Source of the DNA: Rhodanobacteraceae bacterium
GTDB taxonomy: Bacteria > Pseudomonadota > Gammaproteobacteria > Xanthomonadales > Ahniellaceae
NCBI GenBank assembly: GCA_016708465.1
Contig: JADJFT010000004.1
Location: forward strand, 468,331 to 532,330
Direction: 5' to 3'
Length of the DNA stretch: 64,000 nt
The notes beneath the pieces were generated by a model. The model searched no databases, was not told where the DNA came from, and saw only the letters and a list, made by a program, of their open reading frames with translations. Of this stretch, positions 52,342-62,087 are shown piece after piece. How positions within the stretch are numbered: position 1 is the first letter of the stretch; every line of letters begins with the position of its first letter. The position numbers were made by a program, and so were the translations under genes.

Positions 52342-55300
52342 ATGGAAGCGCGTCCGACAGGCATGGTGGTCTATCGCGCCAGCCGGCTTGAGGCACTGCT
52401 GCAGCCACTGGAAGGCGTGCTGGCGAAATACCCACCGCCACGGCTGCTGGCGAGCCAAACCGTACTGGCAGCGCATCCCGGAATGAAGCGTTGGCTCGGG
52501 CTGGCGCTCGCGCGTCGCCGTGGCCCCAAGAGCATCGTTGCCAACCTCGATATTTGCTTGCCGACGACTTGGTTCGAATCGCGCGTGCGCGACGAACTTG
52601 GCGTTTCCGCGATTTAGCTGCAACCCTATCGGCGCGAAGCGCTGTGCTGGCGCATCCATGAAATGCTGCCGTCGATCAAGGACGCGACGATTGATCGTTA
52701 CTTGGGTACGCATGACGGCCGCCGCCGATTTCAGTTGGCTGACCGAATCGCCGCGATCTTCACGCGTTACATGATTTATCGGCCCGACTGGCTGAGCCAA
52801 TGGCAAGCCGGGCGTGATGATATCCCCGAGCCGAATTTTCTGGCGCCGATTTGGCGTCGCCTGCGCTCCGAAATCGGCGTTGCGCACCGTGGCGAGTTGA
52901 TCGCGCAGTTGATTGAACGCCGGCGCCGCGCGCCCTCGTCGACGCCCGCTGAGCCGGTCCATGTGTTCGGGCTGAGCCATTTACCGCCATCCGAGCTTGC
53001 GATCCTGCGGGCGGAGTCGCTGCATCGACTGGTGGTCATGTGTGTGCCTGATCCGAGCGTCGAGTTCTGGGCTGGGCTCGGCAATGACCGAGCCCGGCTG
53101 GCGCAGATGTTGCAACTCGGTGTCAGTGACGAGAGCGAACGGGAACTGCTGTCACTCGGACATCCGTTGCTCTCGGCGTGGGGGCGCATGGGTCATCATT
53201 TCGGTATCCGCTTGCATGAAAGCGTCGATGACGTAGTGCTGGAAACCCGGCACGGTGAAGACCGCGACCAGCGTCCGGAATCGTTACGACTGTTGCACCG
53301 GCTGCAACAAGACATCCGGTTGATGACGAGCGACCTGCTGCAGCCAACCGCCTTGCTCGCGCCCGATGCGCGTCAGGATGACTCGCTGCGCATTCACGGA
53401 TGTCACACCCGTGACAGAGAGCTTGAGGTACTGCACGATGCAATCCGCGACGCCCTTGCCTGCGATCCAGAACTCAATCCGTCCGACATCTTGGTGATGT
53501 CGCCGATGATTGCGGAGTATGCGTCGCTGGTGCCGTCGGTGTTCGCCAGTAGGCGTACCGATGGCAAGGGGCTTCCGTATCATCTGGCCGACGTACCGCT
53601 GCGGCGTACGCACGATATTTTTGACGCGTTTGCGATGTTGCTGGCGACACCGGTGTCGCGGGTGTCGGCCCCGCAAGTGCTGGACCTGCTCCGAATTCCC
53701 GCGATCGGTCGTGCCTTGGGCGTCGATGGCAACGCACTCGAGCGCCTGCGGGTCTGGCTCACCGCGGCGCGCGTGGCCTGGGGTCTCGATGCGGCGTCGC
53801 GTCAGCGTCTTCGGACTACCCGCATTCGGCGAACACAGTTTCGGATGGGGCATGGATCGATTGCTCGGCGGCTACATTTACGGTGACCGCGTTCCCGAGG
53901 ATGTGGCGGAGCTGGTAAATCTTTGGCCGGTCGACGGAGTCAGTGGTGTGGAGGTCGATGCACTCGGTGCACTCGATCGCTTGCTGATTGCCATTGACCG
54001 AATCGCCGGGCTGGCCGATGCGCCGCGTCCACTATCGCAGTGGAATGACGAACTGCATGCCGTCTTGAAGAACTTGTTCCGTGCCGACTTCGAAGATCAA
54101 GCCGAACGCGAGGCAGTCATCGCGCTGGAAAGTGCGATCGAATCGTTGAAGGCGGGTATTGCGCCGGGCATTGATCCGGCCGTCGACTTCGCAGTAGTTC
54201 GCGACCTGCTCAACGAATGCCTGGATGCGATTCCGGATCGGCAGCCGTATCTGCTGGGTGGCATCACCTTCAGCGGCATGGTGCCGCAGCGTTCCATTCC
54301 ATTTCGGATGCTGGCGTTGCTCGGCGTGAACGACGGCGAATTTCCACGAACAACGAGCGATGGCGGCATCGATTTGATGACCCGGCATTCGCGGCTCGGT
54401 GATCGCGATGTCCGTAATGATGATCGCTACCTGTTCCTCGAAACGGTGATGGCGGCGCGCTCGCGATTGCACATCAGCTTTTTGTCGGAAGGCGTTCGCG
54501 ACGGCAAACCGCGCAATCCATCGGCCATGTTGGCCGAGTTGATGGCGTATCTCGATGGCTGTTCTGGACTTCGCGGCAGCCTTGAAAGTTGCAAGCGCCC
54601 ATGGTTCGTCCAGCATCCGTTGCAACCGTTCGACATGCGCTATTTCGACAGCTCGGACCCGGCGCTGTTCAGCTACGAGCAACGGTTTGCGCGAATGGTG
54701 CGATCGGCCTCGCCGGTGCTCGAACGGTTCGTGCCACCGCCGCCCGCCGACTTGGTCAACAAGATCGTCGGCGCCTCGGCCGTGGTCGCTGAGGTGTCGG
54801 TGTCGCTCGACCGCCTGCGCACCTATTTCAGACGGCCATCCGAATCGTTGTTGAAGCGGAATCGTCAGCTCCGCCTTGACGCGCTAGAAGACGATACGCT
54901 CGGTGACAGCGAGCCTTTGCAGGCAAGCTTCAATGCGATCGATCGCATTCCGCGAACGCTGGTCTTTGATGCTTTGGCAGCGTCGAATTTCGACATTCCG
55001 GCGCGGGCACCGAACGAACTCCGGCTATCCGGCCTGATGCCGCCGGGCAGCCTTGGCGATCAAGCCTATGCACAGGCGCGACGGCAAGCGACGGCGATAT
55101 TGGACATCGCCAGAATCGATCGCGACTTGCACACCGGGCTGGCCGGACGGCACTCACTCGATCTTGGCCAACGCATTGGTTCATTCGTGATCGATGGCGC
55201 ATCGAGATCGGTCTATCCGGCAACCGATGGCGTGGTGTTGCTGGACGTTTTTCCGAGCAAAGTCGAAGCAGCACTTGGATTCAACGACAAGCTGCCGTTG

Positions 55301-55753
55301 TTTCTGGAATGGGCGCTGCTGCGCTTGAAATATCCGGACATGCAGATTCGCGTCATCCTGCTGACCGCGCCGAATATGAAACCGTCGCCACCTCGTTGGG
55401 ATGATGAGTTGAACAAAGCCGGTGCGCGTTGTGACGACGACGCACTGCGCCGCCGCGTCGAGCGCATGCTGCGGCTTTGGCACAGCGCGCAAACCGAAAC
55501 GACCTGGTACTTCCCAGCCACCAGTTGGGCAGTGGCCATAGCGAAACCGAGAACAGCGCGCAGCGCTGGCAGAAAGCAGTGGGAGGAGGGTGCTTTTAGC
55601 GAACGCGACCGGGCGCCGGGGTATGCCAGCGTCCATTCTCGCGGTGCCGATCTGTTCACCGGGATCGACTGGATCAACCTCGAAGGTGTCGCGCAGATGC
55701 TTCGCGAATGCATCACGTTCGCTCATGCCGATGCCGGTGATACCGATGAATGA
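52342..55753 (+). CDS. recC: Exodeoxyribonuclease V gamma subunit, interrupted by a stop and a frameshift
   Basis: About 1137 residues if restored; E. coli RecC has 1122. ATG 52342 (MEARPTGMVVYRASRLEALL) follows AAGGAG by five bases. An in-frame TAG at 52615-52617 (after ELGVSAI) is followed in the same frame by LQPYRREALCWRIHEMLPSI. At 53812 one extra C shifts the frame; the other frame continues LGLPAFGEHSFGWGMDRLLGGYIYG to TGA 55753. RecC landmarks are present: NLDICLPTTWFESRV, HVFGLSHLPPSELAIL, SDILVMSPMIAEYASLVPSVF, LPYHLADVPLRRTHDIFDAF, GGITFSGMVPQRSIPFRMLALLG and the nuclease-fold tail (WDDELNKAG). RecC holds the Chi-recognition channel of RecBCD. It is first of recC-recB-recD. C-to-T change of a CAG would explain the TAG. 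Confidence 0.92.
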
Positions 55754-58700
55754 GGCGGCATTGAATTGGCAGTCGCTCGGACTCGACGGCGACACGTTGG
55801 CGCATCGCCGCAGCTTGATCGAGGCCAGTGCCGGTACCGGTAAAACCTGGACGATCTCGACGTTGTATCTGCGCTTGGTCACCGAACGCGGCTGGCGTGC
55901 CAGTCAAGTGGTGGTGACCACCTTCACCGATGCCGCGCAAGAGTTGCGTGAGCGCATCCGCACCCGGCTGACGTGGGCACTGACGCTGACCGCTGCCACG
56001 CAATTGATCGAAACGCCCGATGACGATCCGGGTGTGCGCGACTGGCTGGCGCAGCGTTGGCAAGGCGAGCCAGGATCGCAGGCGCAGGATGCATTGCGAT
56101 TGCGACTCGCGCTGTCGGAATTGGATTCGGCGCCGATCGGGACGATCCACGGTCTCTGCCGAAAGATCCTGAGCGACCAGCCGTTCGCTTCCGCAAGCCC
56201 GTTTCGTATTGGCGAGATGACGGCAGACGAAGACCTGGTGCGCGAACTCGTCGATGATTTGATCCGTGTCTGTGCGCACACGAACGGTGATGGGCTGGCG
56301 CAACGCGCCGCCGTCTCGGCAATGCTCGATGCCGATCAAAACCAGCGCAGAGACATCGAGCAGGTGGTCAAGCTCGTATTGTCAGCAGCCAACGTCGTCA
56401 TCGGTCCGGACCTGGATGCATTCGACGCCGCGCTGTCTGCGCTCGAACCCCATCGTACGGCGTTGGCGGCGCTGGCAGCTCGAACTGATTGGCGGAAAAG
56501 TGTCGGCACCGGCCAATTGGAGCAGTACCTCCTCTCCTCGCAGGCGCGAGCGACGATCTGCTGGCGTTACGTGATGCGATCAGTGGATTCGAAGCGATTG
56601 CCAAGGCGCCAACGTCCTATGTTGTCGCCAAGTTCAAGAACGAGTTCGAACAGAACCCGGCGTTCCTCGCGGCCAAAGCACTGGCACAGCAGTTCATTGC
56701 GCTGGGTAAATGCCTGCACGTATTGCCGGCGCTGATGCATGGTGAAAAATTGCGTACTTGGCGACAGCAGCGACTGACCGAACGCAACCAATTTACGTTC
56801 GATGAGTTGATCGAACGTGTACACCAAGGAACGGTGGCGTCGTCATCGGCACGAATGCTCGCCGATCGACTATTCGCAATGTGGCCGGTGGCGCTGATCG
56901 ACGAGTTCCAGGACACCGATGCACGCCAGTTCGGCATTTTCAATGCGATCTATACCGATGTGAATGATGCACCGCGCGGACAATTGATCATGATCGGTGA
57001 TCCGAAGCAGGCGATCTATTCATTCCGCGGCGGCGACATCGATGCTTATCTGGGTGCAGCCAAACGTGCCACCCAGCGCATGTCGCTGACGAAAAATTTT
57101 CGTTCGTCGGCGCGCGTCATCAGCGCATTGAATGAATTGTATGCGGCTGCGACCTGTCCGTTTGGAATGGAAAATAACGGCATCGCCTACGCTGAAGTGA
57201 CGCCGAGCGGCAAGGCCGATGAGAAGCCGCTGGTGACGTCGATGTCGCTTGGCGGTGGCGGTTTGCTGTTTGGCGTGCTGACGGCGTCAGACGATGACAA
57301 CGAACAGATCGTTCGCGAAGAAGATCGCGCGCTTGCCGCTTGTGCCGATCAAATCATGGCCTACCTGCAGCCGGGGGCGGCAACCATCGGTGATGAACCG
57401 GTGCAGCCGAAGCACTTCGCCATCCTTCTGCCGAAGCGCAAGTACATCGGCGTGATGCGAGATTTGCTCACGCAACGTGGCATTCCTTGCGTTGGCAGTG
57501 GCAATGACTCGATCTTCGAGACGCTGTGGGCGCGAGAACTTCGCGTCGTCTTGTACGCATTGCTCCAGGTGACCGACGCCGGCGCGCTTCGTGCTGCCAT
57601 GGCGACACGATTGTTCGGACGGACCTTGCTTGAGATTGAGGCGCTTGACGGCGATCTGCGCGAATGGAAGCGTGAAGTCGAGCGTTTTGCCGGCTGGGCG
57701 AGCGCTTGGCGCGAGCAGGGTGTGCTTCATGCCATCAATCAGTTGATCGAGATGGCCGCACCGCGATTGCTTGCGCAACTGGACGGCGAGCGGGCGATGA
57801 CCGACTTGCGCCATCTCGGTGAATTGCTGCAAGCGAGAAGTCAGGAAACGCCAGGTCGCGAGCAACTACTGGTCTGGCTTGCCGACCAATGTGACGGCGG
57901 TTCGGGCGGGAACGAGCGATCCGGCAAGGAACGCGAACTTCGTATCGAATCCGACGAGAAGCGCGTGCAGATCATGACCTTGCATGCCAGCAAAGGCCTC
58001 GAATTCGACATCGTGATGTTGCCGCTGATGTGGAAGCACGATGTCATTCGTACAGCGCCAAAATTCGGCGCCAGATCAAGCGCCAGCGATTCGATGCGCA
58101 TCGTCGATCTCGGTAGCCCTGAATTTGAAGCGCATGTCGAGCGTCTCGCATTGGAACAACATCAGGAACGGCTGCGCGTTCTCTACGTTGCGCTCACCCG
58201 GGCGCGCCACGCCTGCCACGTCATCTTGTCGGCGAAACTCGCTTCGCGTCGCGGCGATGACAGCGGAGCAAAGGCGGCTGCACCCAAGTGCAACGACAGC
58301 GGTATCGCGCACTTTTTGTACGGCATCGCCTTGACGACGCTCGCGCAAAAGTCGGAATGGATTCATGTCGGGCCGGTGCTGCCAGCGTCGGGGAACGATG
58401 CGTTGGCAGTGGTGGTTGCAAACGCTGATCGTGTCGCGCGGCGATTCGAGCGATGGTTGCCATTCGTCGGCTCGCACAGTTTTTCGACGTTGACACGCCA
58501 ACGCAAGGCGATCGGAGTGGATGACGGTGGCGCAGCGAACGACGAAAACGAGACGCATCCAGCGGCTGAGGACACGACGAGTAACCGCGACAGCACGGTT
58601 CACCGTGACCGGCACGCCGCGATCCAGTCGCTGAGTGACGTGCGCGGCGCGAAGTTCGGTAATGCGATGCATGCCGTGTTCGAGCACCGCGAACACGGTC

Positions 58701-59359
58701 GGCCATTGTCGCAACAAGTCGCGTTCGTGAGCGTTCAGTTGCTCAACGAAGGCGTCCGCGCGGGTGATGGGCGGGCCGATCTTGTGCCGACGCTAGCGGC
58801 GCGCGTCGATGCAGCGTTGGCCGCGGATCTTGGCGGTGGCATGCGGCTGAATGACGTTGCGGCGGACGCACAACGCGCCGAGATGGCATTCACGATTCAG
58901 TTGTCAGTGTTGCAGTTGCAGGCATTCGAACGTGTCTGCCGGCGGCATGGCTATCCGGACCTGCTGCCATCGGTGTTGCATCGGTCTGAACTACGCGGAT
59001 TTCTGACCGGCAAGATCGATCTGGTGTTCGAACATGGCGGGCGCGTACATGTGCTCGATTACAAGAGCAACTGGCTCGGCGACAGCGTCACCCACTATCT
59101 CGGCGATTCTCTGGTGGCTGCCATGCATGAACATGCCTATGCGTTTCAGGCGCTGCTGTATGTCATCGCGGTCGATCGCTATCTGCGGCAACGCAAGCCC
59201 GATTATCAGCGTGAGCGCGACCTTGGCGATGTGATTTACCTGTTCGTGCGTGCCGCCGGGCTTGCCGACGGCGCTGGCATTTGGCGCCACCGCTTTCCAT
59301 CGGCACTCATCGTCGAGTTGGATGCGCTGTTTGAAGTCAATCTCGAGGCGACGGCATGA
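55746..59359 (+). CDS. recB: Exodeoxyribonuclease V beta subunit, frameshifted
   Basis: About 1204 residues after correcting one indel; E. coli RecB has 1180. ATG 55746 (MNEAALNWQSL) overlaps the recC stop by eight bases; ATGs at 55731 and 55725 are alternatives. The helicase part has Walker A LIEASAGTGKTWTI, motif Ia VTTFTDAAQELRERI and GTIHGLCRKIL. Near 56540 one G is missing: the first frame reads QLEQYLLSS and the second continues AGASDDLLALRDAI. Then ALIDEFQDTDARQFGIF (motif II), MIGDPKQAIYSFRGGDIDAY, LTKNFRSS, IMTLHASKGLEFDIVMLPL and VALTRARH follow. The C-terminal nuclease has the RecB motif (GKIDLVFEH, VLDYKSNW). RecB is the 3'-5' helicase and nuclease subunit of RecBCD. Its stop overlaps the recD start (ATGA). 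Confidence 0.95.
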
Positions 59360-61122
59360 GTCACTACCGGTTTCAGCCAATCGATATCGAGTCCAGTGAC
59401 GACGCATGGCGTCCGTTGGATCGGGCCGTGGCCCGATGGTGCGTCGCCCACGGTGGATCGCAACAGCTTGCGCGTTGTGCGGCACAGTGCAGTGCTGCCG
59501 AAGCGGAAGGGCATACCTCGGTGCAGTTGAGCGCGGCTGATGCGGCGGCAATCATCGATGAAGCGCTGGTCGGGCCAGGGGAACGCACATCTGCATTTGT
59601 GCTTGATGCCAGTGGCCGCTTCCAGTTTTGGCGCAACTACGATGCCGAGCGCGACGCCGCACTCGCGATTGCCGGCCGTTGTAGTGGTGACAGTGGTGCT
59701 GAACTGGCGCCGATGGCAGACGTCGAACAACTCTTCGATATGCAGCATCCGGAGCGCACCTCGAAACAGCGCAAAGCGGTTCGGCAGGCACCCGCGCACC
59801 GGTTATTCGTGCTGACCGGCGGTCCTGGTACCGGCAAGACCACGACGATCGTGCGGATGCTGTTGCAGATGTTGAAGCAGTCTGGCGGTAATCGGTCGAT
59901 CCGTGTCGCCGCACCCACTGGCAAAGCAGCACAGCGCCTGGTGCAGGCGATGAACCGCGGTCTGCGTGACTTGCGTGCGTCGCTTGATTCGCACTGGGAC
60001 GCGGCGTTCGCGGCGATGCCGAAGCCCGAAGCGCTGACCTTGCACCGTCTGCTCGGATACGACCCGCGCCGGAATCGCTATACCCACGACGCCGAGCAGC
60101 CGTTGTCTGCTGACATCGTGGTGGTGGACGAAGCGTCGATGATGGATCTGGCGCAGGCGCGTAGTTTGTTTGCGGCGATGAAGCCCAGTTCGACATTGAT
60201 TCTGGTGGGCGATCCGGACCAGCTCACGTCGGTGGCAGCCGGTGCCGTGTTGATGGATATCGTCGACACCTTGACGGCTCACTACTCGCCGCAGATCGTC
60301 GGTCTGACGCAGGTGTTTCGTGCCGAGCAGCATCTGGTCCCGGTCAATGAAGCCGTTCGTATCGGCGATCCAGTCGCGTTCGCAGCGGCGATGGGGGCCG
60401 ATCCAGACACGTTGACATGGCGCGTGATCGACACCCGGCCAGAACTCGATCGCGTATTGCGCGAATGGTCGAGATCGCTGGTGAACCTGCTGCACACTGC
60501 AGGTAGCGCGAGACAGCATTCACCAGACAGTGCGCGTGGCGTCTTGTCGGCCGTCGCGGGCATACAGCTGCTCTGCGCCCTGCGCGAGACGCCATTCGGT
60601 GCGCTCGCCGCGCACCGCACGTTGGAAGCCATGGTCCGCCGTGGATTGCAGGTGGATGGCGACGCCACATGGTTCCCTGGCCGTTTGGTGATGGTGACGC
60701 GCAACGATTATGCGAACCAATTGTTCAACGGCGATGTCGGCATTGCGCTGCATGACGAGGCAGGTGAGCTGCTGGTGTGGTTTGAGGCAGTCGATGACGA
60801 TGGAGAGGTCAGTGCACGCGGATTCGCACCGAACACGCTGCCCGATCATGAGGGTGCGTATGCCATCACCATTCACAAGAGCCAAGGCTCCGAATACCGG
60901 CAAGTAGCGCTGTTGTTGCCGCCCGATGCGGACCATCGCGTGCTGTCGCGGCAATTGCTCTACACCGGCGTATCGCGGGCCAGACGATGTCTGTCGATCT
61001 GGGGAACGAAAGCGGTTGTCGATGCCGCACTGATGCGTCCGGTTGAGCGTCAGGGCGGCTTTGCCCAGCGCTTGCGAATGGACCTCCTGCGACATGCGCC
61101 GACTGGCCTGCCGAGCGTATGA
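59356..61122 (+). CDS. recD: Exodeoxyribonuclease V alpha subunit
   Basis: 588 residues, near the 608 of E. coli RecD. ATG 59356 overlaps the recB stop by four bases. Helicase superfamily 1 motifs are intact: Walker A LTGGPGTGKTTTIVRML, VAAPTGKAAQRL (Ia), VVVDEASMMDLAQARSL (II), ILVGDPDQLTSVAAGAVL (III), GLTQVFRAEQ (IV), and near the C-terminus AYAITIHKSQGSEYRQVALLLP and LLYTGVSRARRCLSIWG (V-VI). RecD is the fast 5'-3' helicase of RecBCD and switches the activity at Chi. This is the last gene of the recCBD cluster; unlike recC and recB it is without indels. 23 bases after its stop the minus-strand toxin gene ends (convergent). Confidence 0.96.
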   Translation: MSHYRFQPIDIESSDDAWRPLDRAVARWCVAHGGSQQLARCAAQCSAAEAEGHTSVQLSAADAAAIIDEALVGPGERTSAFVLDASGRFQFWRNYDAERDAALAIAGRCSGDSGAELAPMADVEQLFDMQHPERTSKQRKAVRQAPAHRLFVLTGGPGTGKTTTIVRMLLQMLKQSGGNRSIRVAAPTGKAAQRLVQAMNRGLRDLRASLDSHWDAAFAAMPKPEALTLHRLLGYDPRRNRYTHDAEQPLSADIVVVDEASMMDLAQARSLFAAMKPSSTLILVGDPDQLTSVAAGAVLMDIVDTLTAHYSPQIVGLTQVFRAEQHLVPVNEAVRIGDPVAFAAAMGADPDTLTWRVIDTRPELDRVLREWSRSLVNLLHTAGSARQHSPDSARGVLSAVAGIQLLCALRETPFGALAAHRTLEAMVRRGLQVDGDATWFPGRLVMVTRNDYANQLFNGDVGIALHDEAGELLVWFEAVDDDGEVSARGFAPNTLPDHEGAYAITIHKSQGSEYRQVALLLPPDADHRVLSRQLLYTGVSRARRCLSIWGTKAVVDAALMRPVERQGGFAQRLRMDLLRHAPTGLPSV

Positions 61123-61145
61123 GCACTGGTGCGGGTTGCTGCCGG

Positions 61146-61487
61146 TCAAGCACCCAGCAGGCGGCGAGCAAGCACGGTTTGCATGTCACGGCGTCCGTCC
61201 GCAATCAGGTAAATGATGACTTGACTGCCGGTGACACGGTAGATCACGCGGTAAGGCTTGAAGAAGGTCTGGCGATATTCTTTGATCCCGAGGCCGATCA
61301 GCTCCTTTGGATAGCTGCCGCGTTCCGGAAAATTCGACAGGCGCTGCACAACGTGCGTCAACTCATCCAACACATGCTTGGCGTTGGCAACGCAGTCGAA
61401 TTCGGAGATGTAGTCATGGATGGCCTCCAAGTCTTGCTCCGTACCCTCGGTGAGCAGGACGTCGAACTTGGCAGGAGTACCAGCCAT
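61146..61487 (-). CDS. ParE/RelE-superfamily toxin
   Basis: 113 residues from ATG 61487 (MAGTPAKFDVLLTEGTEQDL), whose first base is the last base of the antitoxin stop codon (TGATG), so translation is coupled. The fold signature of the ParE/RelE superfamily is visible: DLEAIHDYISEFDCVANAKHVLDELTHVVQRL, then FPERGSYPKELIGLGIKEYRQTFFKPYRVIYRV and VIIYLIADGRRDMQTVLARRLLGA. The Arg in KPYRVIYRV and the RRDMQTVL end are typical. Members inhibit DNA gyrase (ParE) or cleave mRNA (RelE); the subtype cannot be fixed here. In the raw sequence this toxin is fused to the antitoxin ORF by one extra base at 61543-61544. It is convergent with recD and close to the accessory-looking gene at the right edge. 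Confidence 0.9.
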   Translation of the reverse strand: MAGTPAKFDVLLTEGTEQDLEAIHDYISEFDCVANAKHVLDELTHVVQRLSNFPERGSYPKELIGLGIKEYRQTFFKPYRVIYRVTGSQVIIYLIADGRRDMQTVLARRLLGA

Positions 61488-61763
61488 CAGTCTGTGGCTC
61501 GCTTGGCGCGGAGGCGGGCAACAACGTCGGCCACCGGTTTGACCTTTGCCAGCGGCCACGTCCTGGGTGCCCAGTGCGAGGATTTTCAGCAAGGCCAGTG
61601 TTTCTTGCGTCTCTTCAAACGAGGCTACGTCCTGCAGGACAGCCTTGGCTTCGCCGTTTTGGGTGATGACCATCGGTTCACGCTGCTCCGCGAGGCGCGT
61701 CAAAACCTCGGCAGCGTTGGCTTTGAGGTAGCTGATGGGCTTGACTTGTGATGAGTAGCGCAT
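61487..61763 (-). CDS. Phd/YefM-type antitoxin, frameshifted
   Basis: 92 residues after removal of one extra base. ATG 61763 has GGAG seven bases upstream. The protein begins MRYSSQVKPISYLKANAAEV and has the Phd/YefM core LTRLAEQREPMVITQNGEAKAVLQDVASFEETQETLALLKIL. The raw frame reads AAGKGQTGGRRCCPPPRQ, but without one G at 61543-61544 it reads AAGKVKPVADVVARLRAKRATD and stops at TGA 61487, exactly overlapping the toxin ATG. The restored C-terminus is the kind of flexible tail that wraps around the toxin. It should repress its own promoter through the repeated element upstream and neutralise the ParE/RelE-like toxin. In the raw sequence the antitoxin and toxin form one 205-residue ORF, which is unlikely to be natural. 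Confidence 0.87.
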
Positions 61764-61791
61764 GGCGGTGCTCCAGATTTGAACAAGACTT

Positions 61792-61820
61792 AATATGGTC
61801 TTTTTATGGTCTCATGGCAA
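61792..61820 (-). promoter_or_regulatory. Promoter of the toxin-antitoxin operon
   Basis: On the minus strand TTGCCA (61820-61815) and CATATT (61797-61792) are spaced by 17 bases, 29 bases before the antitoxin start codon at its downstream edge. The spacer contains the repeated element listed separately. Confidence 0.55.
61794..61812 (-). repeat. Direct repeat, candidate antitoxin operator
   Basis: AGACCATA occurs twice on the minus strand (61812-61805 and 61801-61794) with three A between, giving an 11-base period, about one DNA turn. It covers the spacer and -10 region of the promoter, the usual place for a Phd-type operator. Confidence 0.55.
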
Positions 61821-62087
61821 GGCGTGGAGACGGCCTCAGAAGAATCCGTCATCATTTCGCAGGCACATCAGAACCCACCCTGCACCCCATTGCGCACTAG
61901 CCGCTCTGACGCTCGTCCCACATTCGAAGCAACGCCAGGTGACCGGACACCAATCGACGTATGAGTGAGGCGACTAAATCAAGCGCGGGCCGCTGCCAGT
62001 GCCGACACTAGAACCGAAGCTATTACTTCTGGATGATCGCAGGGAAAACTAAATGCGTGGCCGAGATTTTCGCAGGGGATGTAAGAA
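61821..62087. other. Gene-free stretch between toxin-antitoxin promoter and ATPase gene
   Basis: About 270 bases without a supported gene. Composition is mixed and no palindrome, repeat or tRNA-like structure stands out. A short plus-strand ORF beginning at 62033 overlaps the next gene and looks like a shadow. The region probably holds the promoter of the ATPase gene. Confidence 0.4.

Noticed and set aside
61119..61751. Plus-strand ORF of 210 codons over the toxin-antitoxin pair
   Set aside because: It is the antisense of two genes with clear family sequence.
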